A stretch of DNA of 64,000 nucleotides from Frateuria soli (GCF_021117385.1 NZ_CP088252.1:124001-188000); one strand, 5' to 3'; shown: positions 1 to 9,364, counted from the stretch's first letter. Numbers and translations: made by a program. The notes: generated from the sequence alone by a model not told the origin.

Positions 1-355
1 GCAGCAGCGCCTCGGTGAGGTCGCGCCGCTCGCCGCGGGCGGTGACACCCTTGAGTACCGCGAAGTGATCCAGCATCGCCTCGGCCGACACCTTCGGGTA
101 GACGCCGAACTCCTGCGGCAGGTAGCCGAGCAGGCGGCGGGTGGCCTGCTTGTCGGCCGACAGGTCCATGCCGTCGAGCTCGATGCTGCCCTGGTCCGGG
201 TCCTGCAGGGTCGCGATGGTGCGCATCAGCGAGGACTTGCCCGCCCCGTTGGGCCCGAGCAGGCCGAACATGCCCTGCGGGATGTCCAGGTCGATCCCAC
301 GCAGCGCGTGCACGCCGTTGGCATAGGTCTTGGACAGGTGGCGGATGGTCAGCAT
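1..355 (-). CDS. ABC transporter ATP-binding protein (N-terminal part, cut by window edge)
   Basis: This is the ATPase subunit of an ABC transporter, running off the left edge, so only the first 118 residues are visible. A Walker A motif GPNGAGKS lies at residues 34-41 and a Q-loop region ([13 protein letters not shown]) at about 80-92. The PQEFGVYP style is typical of ABC-2-type exporter ATPases, which pair with a separate membrane subunit expected beyond the edge. The ATG at 355 follows a strong GGAGGAG ribosome site. It is divergent from aceF. The substrate cannot be read from this part. Confidence 0.9.
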   Translation of the reverse strand, partial: MLTIRHLSKTYANGVHALRGIDLDIPQGMFGLLGPNGAGKSSLMRTIATLQDPDQGSIELDGMDLSADKQATRRLLGYLPQEFGVYPKVSAEAMLDHFAVLKGVTARGERRDLTEALL

Positions 356-648
356 GCAGTCTCCTCCGCGCCGCTCCTTGCGGCACCGACGGGGCCAGCA
401 TAGGGAGCGCGGGTGGCGGGCACATCGGCACAAGGTCATGCCTGCTTCCCCGTTCGCCGCGGGCGCAGCCGGGGCGCGAGATCGAGGGGGCAGCCCGCGA
501 CTCCCCCGGGGCCACGCCCGGGGTGGACGGCCGGTCGCGGCCCTGTCCGGGCGAGTGCTACGCGGTGCGGGCGGCCGTTCGCTATCATGGGAGGCCTTGC
601 GCGGCCGCCATCCCCGGGCGCTGCGCCCTTGTCATCGCAGGAGACCCC
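356..648. promoter_or_regulatory. Divergent intergenic region upstream of aceF
   Basis: This 293-base gap separates the ABC ATPase (leftward) from aceF (rightward). I see no supported gene in it. A TATCAT -10-like hexamer lies at 583-588, about 60 bases before the aceF ATG, with no convincing -35. The same hexamer precedes recC (24640-24645) and rplM (61746-61751), so it may be the local vegetative -10. The aceF promoter assignment is inference. Confidence 0.35.
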
Positions 649-2400
649 ATGGCCGACCCCAAAGAAGCACGCGTCCCCGACATCGGCGGCCACGACAACG
701 TGCCGGTGATCGAAGTGCTGGTGAAGGCCGGCGACCGCGTCGAGAAGGAGCAGAGCCTGATCACGCTCGAGTCCGACAAGGCGACCATGGAGGTCCCCTC
801 GCCCTTTGCGGGCGTGGTGAAGGAGGTCAAGCTCAAGGTCGGCGACGAAGTGTCCGAGGGCGCGTTGATCGCGGTGATCGAGGCCGAGGGCGCGGCACCG
901 GCCCCGGCGAAGGCGCAAGCGGCCGCCGCGCCGCTCGCCTCCGCCCAGCAGGCCAGGGCCGCCGAGCCGCGTTCGGGCAAGGGTGCCATCGAGGAGGCGT
1001 CGCCGCAGCCGCCCCCCGCCGGACCGGCCGCGGGCGGCGGCGTGCGCGAGGCTCGCGTGCCCGACATCGGCGGCCACGACAACGTGCCGGTGATCGAGGT
1101 GCTGGTGAAGGTCGGCGACACCGTCGCCAAGGACCAGAGCTTGATCACGCTGGAGTCGGACAAGGCCACCATGGAAGTGCCCGCGCCGTTCGAGGGCGTG
1201 GTCAAGGAACTCAAGCTCAAGGTGGGCGACGAGGTATCGGAGGGCGCGGTGATCGCGCTGATCCAGACCGGCGCCGCGGCGCCGGCCGTCCCCGCACCGT
1301 CGCCCCAGGCCTCGCCGGACGCGCAGTCCGCCACCGGCCTGCCGGTCAGCGGCGGTGGTCCCAGGGAGTCCGGACAACCCGCGCCGGTCGGCGGCCGCAG
1401 CGTGCAGCCGGGCAACGTGCCCGAGGGCGACGTCGCGCCGCGCGCACGCCCGCCGGTGGACGCCAAGGTGATCATGCCGGGCGACGCGCCCTACGCCAGT
1501 CCGGCGATCCGCGCCTTCGCGCGCGAGCTGGGCGTGGACATCGCCCAGGTCAAGGGTTCCGGCCGCGGCGGGCGCATCCAGCGCGAGGACGTCAATGCCT
1601 ACGTCAAGCACGCGCTGGCCTCCGGGGCGCGTCCGGTGCAGGGCGCGCCGGTGACCGCCGGTGGCGGGCTCAACCTGCTGCCGTGGCCCAGGGTGGATTT
1701 CTCCAAGTTCGGCCCGGTCGAGGAGAAGCCGCTCACCCGCATCCAGAAGATTTCCGGCGCCAACCTCGCGCGCAACTGGGCGATGATCCCGCACGTCACC
1801 CAGCACGAGGACGCGGACATCACCGAGCTGGAGGCGTTCCGCAAGCAGCTCGGCGCCGAGAACAAGGACTTGAAGGTCACCCCGCTGGTGTTCCAGATCA
1901 AGGCGGTGGTCGCGGCGCTGAAGCAGTTCCCGCAGTTCAACGCCTCGCTGGACGAGACCGGCGAGAAGCTGGTCCTCAAGAAGTACTTCCACATCGGCAT
2001 CGCGGTGGACACGCCCGACGGCCTGGTCGTGCCGGTGATCCGCGACTGCGACCAGAAGGGCCTGCTGGACCTCGCCCGCGAACTCGGCGAGATCTCGAAG
2101 AAGGCACGCGAGAAGAAGCTCGGTCCGAACGAGATGTCCGGTGGCTGTTTCTCGATCTCCTCGCTGGGCGGCATCGGCGGCACGGCGTTCACGCCGATCG
2201 TCAACGCGCCGGAGGTGGCGATCCTGGGCGTGTCCAAGGCGTCCATCAGGCCGGTCTGGAACGGCAAGGAATTCGCGCCGCGACTGATGTTGCCGCTGTC
2301 GCTCTCCTACGATCACCGCGTGATCGACGGCGCGCTCGCCGCGCGCTTCGCCGCGTTCCTCGCCAACCAGCTCGGCGACATCCGCCGCCTGCTGCTCTGA
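649..2400 (+). CDS. aceF: Dihydrolipoamide acetyltransferase, pyruvate dehydrogenase E2
   Basis: This is the E2 core of the cytoplasmic pyruvate dehydrogenase complex, which moves the acetyl group from lipoamide to CoA. At 583 residues it carries two N-terminal lipoyl domains (about 2-75 and 126-200), each with the ESDKATMEV lipoylation site (the first is Lys44). Ala/Pro-rich linkers follow, then a peripheral subunit-binding domain ([15 protein letters not shown], about 284 onward), then the acyltransferase core ending in SYDHRVIDG with its catalytic His near 556. The ATG at 649 follows CAGGAGA and opens directly on the lipoyl fold. lpdA follows after a repeat. No aceE is adjacent on the left, so E1 must be encoded elsewhere. 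Confidence 0.95.
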   Translation: MADPKEARVPDIGGHDNVPVIEVLVKAGDRVEKEQSLITLESDKATMEVPSPFAGVVKEVKLKVGDEVSEGALIAVIEAEGAAPAPAKAQAAAAPLASAQQARAAEPRSGKGAIEEASPQPPPAGPAAGGGVREARVPDIGGHDNVPVIEVLVKVGDTVAKDQSLITLESDKATMEVPAPFEGVVKELKLKVGDEVSEGAVIALIQTGAAAPAVPAPSPQASPDAQSATGLPVSGGGPRESGQPAPVGGRSVQPGNVPEGDVAPRARPPVDAKVIMPGDAPYASPAIRAFARELGVDIAQVKGSGRGGRIQREDVNAYVKHALASGARPVQGAPVTAGGGLNLLPWPRVDFSKFGPVEEKPLTRIQKISGANLARNWAMIPHVTQHEDADITELEAFRKQLGAENKDLKVTPLVFQIKAVVAALKQFPQFNASLDETGEKLVLKKYFHIGIAVDTPDGLVVPVIRDCDQKGLLDLARELGEISKKAREKKLGPNEMSGGCFSISSLGGIGGTAFTPIVNAPEVAILGVSKASIRPVWNGKEFAPRLMLPLSLSYDHRVIDGALAARFAAFLANQLGDIRRLLL

Positions 2401-2407
2401 CTTTCAG

Positions 2408-2454
2408 CTCCCTCTCCTCCGGCAAGGCCGGGGGAGAGGGCTGGGGAGAGGGGA
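2408..2454. repeat. C/G-rich palindromic repeat between aceF and lpdA
   Basis: The element has a CTCCCTCTCC start and a GGGGGAGAGGG arm followed by CTGGGGAGAGGGG, a family seen again at 34.8, 37.2-37.4, 49.4 and 51.7 kb. It lies 8 bases after the aceF stop. As RNA it can form a stem (CCTCTCCTCCGGC against GCCGGGGGAGAGG). It may attenuate or stabilise the aceF-lpdA transcript, which is inference. Confidence 0.75.
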
Positions 2455-2508
2455 CGCTCCAATGCCGCGTGCTTGCGCCGCCCCACCCGAATGCAAAGGA
2501 TTTCCGCT

Positions 2509-4320
2509 ATGTCCAACCCGATCGAAGTGAAAGTCCCCGACATCGGCGGCCACGACAACGTGCCGGTGATCGAGGTACTGGTGAAGGCCGGTGACCACGT
2601 GGAGAAGGAGCAGAGCCTGATCACGCTGGAATCGGACAAGGCCACGATGGAGGTGCCTTCCAGCGCCGCCGGCGTGGTCAGGGACGTGAAGGTGAAGGTG
2701 GGCGACGAGGTGTCCGAGGGGGCCGTGATCCTGACGCTCGAAGCGAGCGGCTCGCTCCCTTCTCCCTCCGGGAGAGGGGTCGGGGGTGAGGGTTCGGGTG
2801 AAGCGAAAGCTCCCGCTCCGGCCGCACCCTCTCCCGCCCCTGCGGGGCACCCTCGCCCGGCGGGAGAGGGCAAGGCGCCGCAAGCTGCCAGCAGTTCCGG
2901 CCGCCAGCCGGACCTCGAATGCAAGCTCGTCGTCCTCGGCTCCGGCCCCGGCGGCTACACCGCCGCCTTCCGCGCCGCGGACCTCGGCGTCGACACCGTG
3001 CTGGTCGAGCGCTACGCCACCCTGGGCGGCGTCTGCCTCAACGTCGGCTGCATCCCCTCCAAGGCGCTGCTGCATGCCGCGGCGGTGATCGACGAGGCCG
3101 CGGCCATGGCCGCGCACGGCGTCAGCTTCGGCAAGCCCAGGATCGAGCTGGACAAGCTGCGCCACTTCAAGGACCACGTGGTCGGCAAGCTCACCGGCGG
3201 CCTGGCCGGCATGGCCAGGCAGCGCAAGGTGCGCACCGTGCAGGGCACCGGCAGCTTCGTCTCGCCGCACGAGCTGGAAGTGAAGACGGCCGAAGGTACC
3301 AAGCTCATCCGCTTCGAACACGCCATCATCGCGGCCGGCTCGCAGGCCGTGCGCCTGCCGATGTTCCCGTGGGACGACGAGCGCGTGATGGATTCCACGG
3401 GCGCGCTGGAACTGGCCGACATCCCGAAAAAGCTGCTGGTCGTCGGCGGCGGCATCATCGGGCTGGAGATGGCCACGGTGTATGCAGCCCTGGGCAGCGA
3501 AGTGACCGTGGTCGAGTTCATGGACCAACTCATCCCGGGCGCCGATGCCGACCTGGTCAAGCCGCTGGCCAGGCACCTGTCGGCCAGGCTCAAGGGCGTG
3601 CACCTCAAGACCAAGGTGGTCGAGGCCAAGGCGACGAAGAAGGGCATCGAGGTCCGCTACGAAGGCGACAGCATGCCCGACACCACCGTGTTCGACCGCG
3701 TCCTGGTCGCCGTGGGCCGTTCGCCCAACGGCGGCAGGATCGGCGCCGACAAGGCCGGCGTGGCGGTGACCGAGCGCGGCTTCATCAACGTCGACACGCA
3801 GATGCGCACGAACGTTGCGCACATCTTCGCCATCGGCGACCTGGTCGGCCAGCCGATGCTGGCGCACAAGGCCACCCACGAGGCGCGCGTCGCGGCCGAA
3901 GCGGTGGCCGGCATGAAGAGCCACTTCGACGCGCGCGTGATCCCGTCGGTCGCCTACACCGATCCGGAGATCGCCTGGGTCGGCGTGACCGAGCGCGAGG
4001 CGAAGGAAAAGGGCCTGAAGGTCGGCGTGGGCAAGTTCCCCTGGGCCGCCTCCGGCCGCGCGATCGGCATCGACCGCACCGAGGGATTCACCAAGCTGCT
4101 GTTCGACGAGGAGACCCACCGCGTGGTCGGCGCCGGCATCATCGGTCCGCACGCGGGCGACCTGATCTCCGAGCTGGCGCTGGCGATCGAGATGGGCGCC
4201 GAGGCGGCCGACATCGCACTGACCATCCACCCGCACCCGACCCTGAGCGAATCGGTCGCGATGGCGGCGGAGGTCTACGAAGGCACGATTACCGACCTGT
4301 ATCTTCCGAAGAAGAAGTAG
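2509..4320 (+). CDS. lpdA: Dihydrolipoamide dehydrogenase (E3) with N-terminal lipoyl domain
   Basis: This FAD flavoenzyme re-oxidises dihydrolipoamide with NAD+ for the 2-oxoacid dehydrogenase complexes. The 603 residues exceed a plain E3 (about 470) because of an N-terminal lipoyl domain (Lys44 in ESDKATMEV) and a long linker. The E3 part starts near 138 with the FAD motif LGSGPGGYTAAF, the redox pair GGVCLNVGCIPSK, the NAD motif GGGIIGLEMATVYAALGSE and the C-terminal His-Glu dyad in HPHPTLSE. The ATG at 2509 is chosen because it gives the same N-terminus as aceF. Part of the linker, residues about 83-121, is encoded by a palindromic repeat (see 2755-2870). Confidence 0.95.
   Translation: MSNPIEVKVPDIGGHDNVPVIEVLVKAGDHVEKEQSLITLESDKATMEVPSSAAGVVRDVKVKVGDEVSEGAVILTLEASGSLPSPSGRGVGGEGSGEAKAPAPAAPSPAPAGHPRPAGEGKAPQAASSSGRQPDLECKLVVLGSGPGGYTAAFRAADLGVDTVLVERYATLGGVCLNVGCIPSKALLHAAAVIDEAAAMAAHGVSFGKPRIELDKLRHFKDHVVGKLTGGLAGMARQRKVRTVQGTGSFVSPHELEVKTAEGTKLIRFEHAIIAAGSQAVRLPMFPWDDERVMDSTGALELADIPKKLLVVGGGIIGLEMATVYAALGSEVTVVEFMDQLIPGADADLVKPLARHLSARLKGVHLKTKVVEAKATKKGIEVRYEGDSMPDTTVFDRVLVAVGRSPNGGRIGADKAGVAVTERGFINVDTQMRTNVAHIFAIGDLVGQPMLAHKATHEARVAAEAVAGMKSHFDARVIPSVAYTDPEIAWVGVTEREAKEKGLKVGVGKFPWAASGRAIGIDRTEGFTKLLFDEETHRVVGAGIIGPHAGDLISELALAIEMGAEAADIALTIHPHPTLSESVAMAAEVYEGTITDLYLPKKK
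2755..2870. repeat. Two-armed palindromic repeat inside the lpdA linker
   Basis: The element lies inside the lpdA reading frame. Its left arm is CTCCCTCCGGGAGAGGGG then CGGGGGTGAGGGT, and its right arm runs from CACCCTCTCCC to CGGGAGAGGG. The same layout occurs between genes at 34787-34895 and 49415-49525. Here it is read in frame and encodes a Pro/Gly/Ser/Ala-rich stretch that suits a flexible linker. Confidence 0.8.
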
Positions 4321-4401
4321 GCGGGCGCCACCGGACGCGGCCGCACGTCGCTGCGGCCCGTCCGGACACCGCACCCGGGCCGACCGCGCCTGCGCAAGCG
4401 T

Positions 4402-5076
4402 TCAATGCCCGGCGGGCCCCGCGAGCGCATCTTCCAGGCGCGCCTGCAGCGTGCGCAGGTTGTTCTGGGCCTGGTCCAGCATCAAGGTCATCTGGCCGAT
4501 CACGTGCAGGAACTCGCGCGGCTGGACCTGGCCAGTGCGCAGATCCGTCATGGCGTCGACCATGCGCGGCCCGTTCATCACCAGCGCCAGGTTGGCACCC
4601 AGGGTCGTGGTCACGTCGCGCTGCCCGGCGTAGGCCGCCGAATAGCGGCGCATGCGTGCATCCTCGATCCAGCTGGCGGACTGGTTGGCCACGGCGACGT
4701 CCCAGGCCTGCTGCCGCAGCGCAGGCCAGCGCATGTTGAGGTTGAAGCCATCCAGCTTGACCAGCGATTGCACGTGCCGGGCGATCACGTCGTCCGGCGC
4801 GTAGGCCTTGTAGTCCTGCACCAGCGCGTCGCGGATCTGCGCCAGCGCCTTGCTTTGCCGCGCATCCTGGGCCATGGAGGCCTGCACCTCGGCCAGGTTG
4901 GCCCGGATCTCGGCTTCGATCTGGGCCTGCGCCATCTCGGCGGCGTGGGCGTGATGGGCGTGCTCGATCCATGCCTCCAGGCCCAGCGCCGTCAGGATGC
5001 TCAGCACGATCATCAGGTAGTGCTTGAGGAAGTCCTTGATCGACTGCAGGCGTACGTTGGGCAATTCCAGATGCAT
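4402..5076 (-). CDS. Hypothetical single-pass membrane protein
   Basis: I do not recognise the family. The protein has 224 residues, with a hydrophobic segment (about 17-31, LMIVLSILTALGLEAWI) near the N-terminus. This is followed by a His/Ala-rich HAHHAHAAEMAQ stretch and a long, mostly helical soluble region with Gln- and Leu-rich heptad-like spacing at the end. The start at 5076 follows AAGGATCCGCC. It lies 19 bases after dinB on the same strand, so the two may be co-transcribed, but I see no functional tie. It is likely anchored in the inner membrane with the helical part on one side. Confidence 0.7.
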   Translation of the reverse strand: MHLELPNVRLQSIKDFLKHYLMIVLSILTALGLEAWIEHAHHAHAAEMAQAQIEAEIRANLAEVQASMAQDARQSKALAQIRDALVQDYKAYAPDDVIARHVQSLVKLDGFNLNMRWPALRQQAWDVAVANQSASWIEDARMRRYSAAYAGQRDVTTTLGANLALVMNGPRMVDAMTDLRTGQVQPREFLHVIGQMTLMLDQAQNNLRTLQARLEDALAGPAGH

Positions 5077-5095
5077 GGCGGATCCTTGGGGCCAG

Positions 5096-6190
5096 TCAAT
5101 GGCGCGGCGCGCAAGTTTCGAACAGATCGCGCTGCGCGGCAAAGCCGTCGCGGTCGACGAAGCCGGCCAGCCCCACGCCGACCAGCCGGTAGCGCGTGTC
5201 CGCCGGCCGGTCCACCCGCGCGCGCAGGGCGCAGGCGAGTTCGGCCAGCGCGTGTGCCGAGTCGGGCAGGGTGGGGGGCGAGAAACTCCGGGTGAGCGTG
5301 CGGAAGTCGGCGGTCTTGAGCTTGAGCACGACCGTGCGCGCGATCCGGCCCGTCTCGCGCTGGTGGCCTGCCCAGGTCTTCTCGGCCAGGCGGCGGATGT
5401 GCGGCTCCAGCTCGTCCAGCGTGAGGTCGTGTTCGAAGGTGTCCTCGGCGGACACCTGCAGGGTGGGCCGGTCCGGCTGCACCGGGTGCTCGTCGATGCC
5501 CCAGGCAAGTTCGTGCAGGCGCCGGCCCCAGCGGCCGAAGCGCTGCTCCAGCCCGGCCTCGCCCAACCGGCGCAGGTCGGCCGCGGTGGTCACGCCCATG
5601 GCTGCGAGCTTGCCTTCCATCACCTTGCCCACGCCGGGCAGGCGGCCGACCGCGAGCGGCGCCAGGAAGGCTTCGACCTCGTGCGGGCGGATCACGAACA
5701 GGCCGTCGGGCTTGCGCCAGTCCGAGGCGATCTTGGCCAGGAACTTGTTCGGCGCCACCCCGGCCGACGCGGTGAGGCGGGTCTCCTCGCGGATCGCCGC
5801 GCGGATCGCCTGCGCCGTCGCGGTGGCCGACGCCAGCCCGCTCTTGCCGGATGTCACGTCCAGGTAAGCCTCGTCCAGCGACAGCGGCTCGATCAGGTCC
5901 GTGTGCCGCGCGAAGATCGCCCGCACCTGCCGCGATACCGCCTTGTAGCGGGCGAAGTCCGGCGGCACGAAGATAGCCTTCGGGCACAACCGCTCGGCGC
6001 GCACCGCCGGCATCGCCGAGCGCACGCCGAACACGCGCGCCTCGTAGCTGGCCGCACACACCACCGAGCGCGCTCCACGCCAGGCCACCACCACCGGCTT
6101 GCCCCGCAACGACGGGTCGTCGCGCTGTTCCACCGACGCATAGAACGCGTCCATGTCGACGTGCAGGATCTTGCGCAGGGTGGGAGACAC
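5096..6190 (-). CDS. dinB: DNA polymerase IV (Y-family translesion polymerase)
   Basis: This error-prone polymerase copies past lesions and extends misaligned ends. The 364 residues match the usual length of about 350. The N-terminus reads RKILHVDMDAFYASVEQRD, with a metal-binding Asp. SLDEAYLDVT carries the catalytic Asp-Glu pair, ASAGVAPNKFLAKIASD follows, and the helix-hairpin-helix part includes LPGVGKVMEGKL. The GTG at 6190 is preferred because it places the start just before the conserved RKILHVDMDAF. An in-frame extension upstream lacks similarity. No LexA box was recognised. The next gene on this strand begins 19 bases downstream. Confidence 0.93.
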   Translation of the reverse strand: MSPTLRKILHVDMDAFYASVEQRDDPSLRGKPVVVAWRGARSVVCAASYEARVFGVRSAMPAVRAERLCPKAIFVPPDFARYKAVSRQVRAIFARHTDLIEPLSLDEAYLDVTSGKSGLASATATAQAIRAAIREETRLTASAGVAPNKFLAKIASDWRKPDGLFVIRPHEVEAFLAPLAVGRLPGVGKVMEGKLAAMGVTTAADLRRLGEAGLEQRFGRWGRRLHELAWGIDEHPVQPDRPTLQVSAEDTFEHDLTLDELEPHIRRLAEKTWAGHQRETGRIARTVVLKLKTADFRTLTRSFSPPTLPDSAHALAELACALRARVDRPADTRYRLVGVGLAGFVDRDGFAAQRDLFETCAPRH

Positions 6191-6327
6191 GGAGGAATGC
6201 CGGGGATGCCTGCGGGGGATTCTAGGCGACCGGTGGAGGTGTGCGGAAACCGCGTGAACCCGCGTCTGCCCGGTTTGACACGCGATTGATGGCACCCGGG
6301 CTAGCGTCGCCGCTCCGGAGGCCCGTC

Positions 6328-8331
6328 ATGATCGACTTCGCCCGGCAACGCCAACGCATGGTCGAGCGCCAGCTGGCCGCGCGCGGGATCACTGACGCGC
6401 GCGTGCTGGAAGCGATGGGGCGGATTCCGCGCGAGGCGTTCGTCGCCGGCGCCATGCACGAGTTCGCCTACGAGGACTCGCCGCTGCCGATCGAGGCCGG
6501 CCAGACGATCTCGCAACCGTTCATCGTCGCGCGCATGTTGCAGGCGGCCGAGCTGCACGAGGGCGACAGCGTGCTGGAGATCGGCGCGGGCTCCGGCTAC
6601 GCCGCGGCGGTGATGGCCGCCATCGCCGCGAGCGTGCATGCGATCGAGCGCCACGCCGAGCTCGCCGAACTGGCGCAACAGCGCTTCGACGCGCTCGGCT
6701 ATCGCAACATCCGGTTGCACGTGGGCGACGGCAGCGGCGGCTGGCCGGAGGCGGCGCCGTTCGACGCGATCATCGCGGCCGCGGGCGGCCCCGCGGTGCC
6801 GGACGTGCTGCGCCGGCAACTGGCCATTGGCGGGCGGCTGGTGATGCCGGTCGGCGAGACGCTGAACCGCCAGCGGCTGGTGAAGGTGACCCGCGTGGCG
6901 CAAGACCGCTTCGAAGAGGAGCCGCTGGAGGAGGTGCGCTTCGTGCCGCTGGTCGGCAGCTACGGCTGGAGCGAACAGGAGGCCTCGCCACGGCCGCGGA
7001 TCGAGCCGGTCGCAGCGCGCGCACCGGCCGACGGGAGTGGCCTGCCGGGCCTTATCCAGGCCGCGGCCGAACCGCTTCCCGATCCGGACGATCCCGCGTT
7101 CGGACGGCTGTTCGACCGTTACGGCGACGCGCGGGTGGTGCTCCTGGGCGAGGCCAGCCACGGCACCAGCGAGTTCTACCGCGCCCGGGCAGCGATCACG
7201 CAGCGACTGATCGAGGCACACGGCTTCACCATCGTGGCGGTGGAGGGCGACTGGCCGGATGCGGCGGTGCTTGACCGCTACGTGCGCGGCCGGCCCGCCC
7301 GGCAGGAGGAACCGATTTTCCAGCGGTTCCCCACCTGGATGTGGCGCAACCGCGACGTCGCCCGCTTCATCGACTGGCTGCGCGACTACAACCGCGACAA
7401 GCCCGCGGCGAGGCAGGCCGGCTTCCACGGCCTGGACCTGTACAGCCTGGACGCCTCGATCCGCGCAGTGATCGACTACCTGGACAGGGTCGATCCGGAG
7501 ACCGCGAAGGTCGCCCGCCGCCGCTACGGTTGCCTGATGCCCTGGAGCAAGGAACCGGCGCAGTACGGCCGCATGGCCCTCAACGCCGGCTACCCGCTGT
7601 GCGAGAAGGCGGTGGTGCAGATGCTGCGCGAACTGCTCGCGCGCCGCATGGACTACGTCCGGGCCGACGGCGAACTCTTCCTGGACGCGGCGCAGAACGC
7701 GCGACTGGTGAGCAACGCCGAGGCGTACTACCGCGCGATGTACTACGGCTCGGCCGAGTCATGGAACCTGCGCGACAGCCACATGTTCGAGACGCTGGAG
7801 CATCTGCTGGAGGCCGCCGGTCCGGGCTCGCGGGCGGTGGTGTGGGCGCACAACTCGCACATCGGCGACGCGCGCCACACCGAGATGGGCCAGGTGCGCG
7901 AGGAACTCAACCTCGGGCAGCTTTGCCGCCAGCGCTTCGGCTCCGACGCGGTGCTGCTCGGCTTCGGCACGCACACCGGCACGGTGGCCGCGGCGGACGA
8001 CTGGGACGAGCCGATGAAGGTGATGGACGTGCTGCCCTCGCGCAAGGACAGCTACGAGCGCCTGTTCCACGATGCCGGCCACCCGCGCTGCCTGCTCGAC
8101 CTGCGCGGGGGCGCCCATCGCGAGCTGTGCGGACGTCTCGCGCCGGCCCGGCCGGAGCGCTTCATCGGCGTGATCTACCGTCCCGACACCGAGCGCTGGA
8201 GTCACTACGTGGAATGCTCCATGCCGCGCCAGTTCGACGGCTACGTCTGGTTCGACGAAACCCACGCGGTCGTGCCGCTGGGCGAGGAGCCGCGTAGCGG
8301 GCCGGCCGAAACCTGGCCGTTCGGCCTGTAA
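6328..8331 (+). CDS. Fusion: protein-L-isoaspartate methyltransferase + erythromycin esterase-like domain
   Basis: This is one 667-residue frame with two enzymes. Residues about 1-215 are a PCMT-type SAM methyltransferase: GQTISQPFIVARML, then SAM motif LEIGAGSGYAAAVMA, then the acidic GDG loop. The PCMT family repairs isoaspartyl residues. From about 245 comes an erythromycin esterase (EreA/EreB/succinoglycan-biosynthesis) domain with GEASHG at 274-279 (Glu275, His278), the Glu306 of VEGDWP and His508 in AHNSHIGD. These are the active-site positions of that fold. The ATG at 6328 follows CCGGAGG. The esterase half alone does not imply macrolide resistance; its substrate is unknown. Confidence 0.88.
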   Translation: MIDFARQRQRMVERQLAARGITDARVLEAMGRIPREAFVAGAMHEFAYEDSPLPIEAGQTISQPFIVARMLQAAELHEGDSVLEIGAGSGYAAAVMAAIAASVHAIERHAELAELAQQRFDALGYRNIRLHVGDGSGGWPEAAPFDAIIAAAGGPAVPDVLRRQLAIGGRLVMPVGETLNRQRLVKVTRVAQDRFEEEPLEEVRFVPLVGSYGWSEQEASPRPRIEPVAARAPADGSGLPGLIQAAAEPLPDPDDPAFGRLFDRYGDARVVLLGEASHGTSEFYRARAAITQRLIEAHGFTIVAVEGDWPDAAVLDRYVRGRPARQEEPIFQRFPTWMWRNRDVARFIDWLRDYNRDKPAARQAGFHGLDLYSLDASIRAVIDYLDRVDPETAKVARRRYGCLMPWSKEPAQYGRMALNAGYPLCEKAVVQMLRELLARRMDYVRADGELFLDAAQNARLVSNAEAYYRAMYYGSAESWNLRDSHMFETLEHLLEAAGPGSRAVVWAHNSHIGDARHTEMGQVREELNLGQLCRQRFGSDAVLLGFGTHTGTVAAADDWDEPMKVMDVLPSRKDSYERLFHDAGHPRCLLDLRGGAHRELCGRLAPARPERFIGVIYRPDTERWSHYVECSMPRQFDGYVWFDETHAVVPLGEEPRSGPAETWPFGL

Positions 8332-8359
8332 CCGGCACCCGGCCGCGGCCACTGGCGGG

Positions 8360-8387
8360 CCGCGGTCGCGCACAGGCGCGCTCCTAC
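8360..8387 (-). repeat. GTAG-headed REP element
   Basis: On the minus strand this reads GTAGGAGCGCGCCTGTGCGC, the same head as the elements at 10891, 33470, 33615 and 54710. It resembles the GTAG-type REPs (SMAG elements) described in Stenotrophomonas. Its GTAG head contains the TAG stop codon of the neighbouring gene at 8384-8386. Confidence 0.75.
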
Positions 8388-9364
8388 ACCAGATCGGCCG
8401 GCTGTTGCGCAGGCGCCCGGCGCTGGCGCGCTTCGAAGACGCCCAGCGCCAGCGAAGCCACGCCGAACGGCAGCAGGTTGTAGACCAGCCGGTAGCACAG
8501 CAGCCCGGCCAGCACGTCCGCGCGCGCCTGGGGCGGAAACGCGCCGAGGATGATCGCCTCGAACACGCCCAGGCCACCCGGCGCGTGGCTGGCGATGCCG
8601 GCCAGCAGCGCGGTCAGGTAGACCGGCACGAAGTCGGCGAACGGCGGCGCGATCTGTGGCGGCAGCAGCAGGTACATCGCTCCGATCGCCGCGCTCATCT
8701 CCACGCCGCCGACCAGCATCTGCAACAGCGCCGCGCCCGATCCCGGCAGCACGACCGCCCAGCGGCCGATGCGCAGGCTGCGCGGCCGCGCCAGCCACCA
8801 CAACAGGCCGGCCAGCAGCAGCGCAATGGCGGCGGCGCCGATGCGCCCCCAGCCGTTGGCGACCGCGGGCTCCATCGCCAGTCCCGCCGCGCCCAGCACG
8901 GCGTAGCCCAGCCCGACGCCCAGGCTGGCCAATCCGACCACCCGCGCGATGTCGCCCGCACCCAGGCCGGCCGCGGCGTACACCCGGTAGCGCACGGCCC
9001 CGCCGGTCACCGCGTGGAAGCCCAGGGTGTTGGAGAGCGCATGGGCCGCGAAGCCGGCGAACGCGGCCAGCCCCGGCGAGGCACGGGACGGCGCCACGCT
9101 GCGCGCGGCCAGCACGTCGAACGTGGCCAGCATCGCGAAGCTGATCGCCGTCGCCGCCACCGCGCCGATCACGTGCGCACGGGGCAGGTCCTGCAGCGCG
9201 GTGGCCACGTCATGCCAGCGCATCGCGCCCAGATAGCGGTGCAGCAACCAGGCCGCGAGCGCGAGCAGCAGCATGGAGACCAGCCAGGACAGCCCGCGCA
9301 GCCAGCGGCGCGCGCGATGGGAAAGGGCGGAGGGGAGTGCGGGTATCGGCGCAACCTTACGCAT
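8384..9364 (-). CDS. YbhN/lysylphosphatidylglycerol-synthase-type integral membrane protein
   Basis: This polytopic inner-membrane protein of 326 residues belongs to the family covering YbhN and the flippase part of MprF. Many hydrophobic spans are visible. The family-typical segment LTALLAGIASHAPGGLGVFEA near residue 265 matches the PGGLGVFE signature. There is no C-terminal aminoacyl-transferase domain, so lysyl-PG synthesis is not implied; lipid flipping or export is possible. The ATG at 9364 is preferred over a TTG six bases upstream. Its TAG stop is part of a REP head. Confidence 0.85.
   Translation of the reverse strand: MRKVAPIPALPSALSHRARRWLRGLSWLVSMLLLALAAWLLHRYLGAMRWHDVATALQDLPRAHVIGAVAATAISFAMLATFDVLAARSVAPSRASPGLAAFAGFAAHALSNTLGFHAVTGGAVRYRVYAAAGLGAGDIARVVGLASLGVGLGYAVLGAAGLAMEPAVANGWGRIGAAAIALLLAGLLWWLARPRSLRIGRWAVVLPGSGAALLQMLVGGVEMSAAIGAMYLLLPPQIAPPFADFVPVYLTALLAGIASHAPGGLGVFEAIILGAFPPQARADVLAGLLCYRLVYNLLPFGVASLALGVFEARQRRAPAQQPADLV

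Noticed and set aside
6955-8331. Macrolide resistance esterase
   Set aside because: The domain belongs to the wide EreA/EreB-related family, of which most are not resistance genes, and it is fused to a repair methyltransferase in a chromosomal housekeeping setting.
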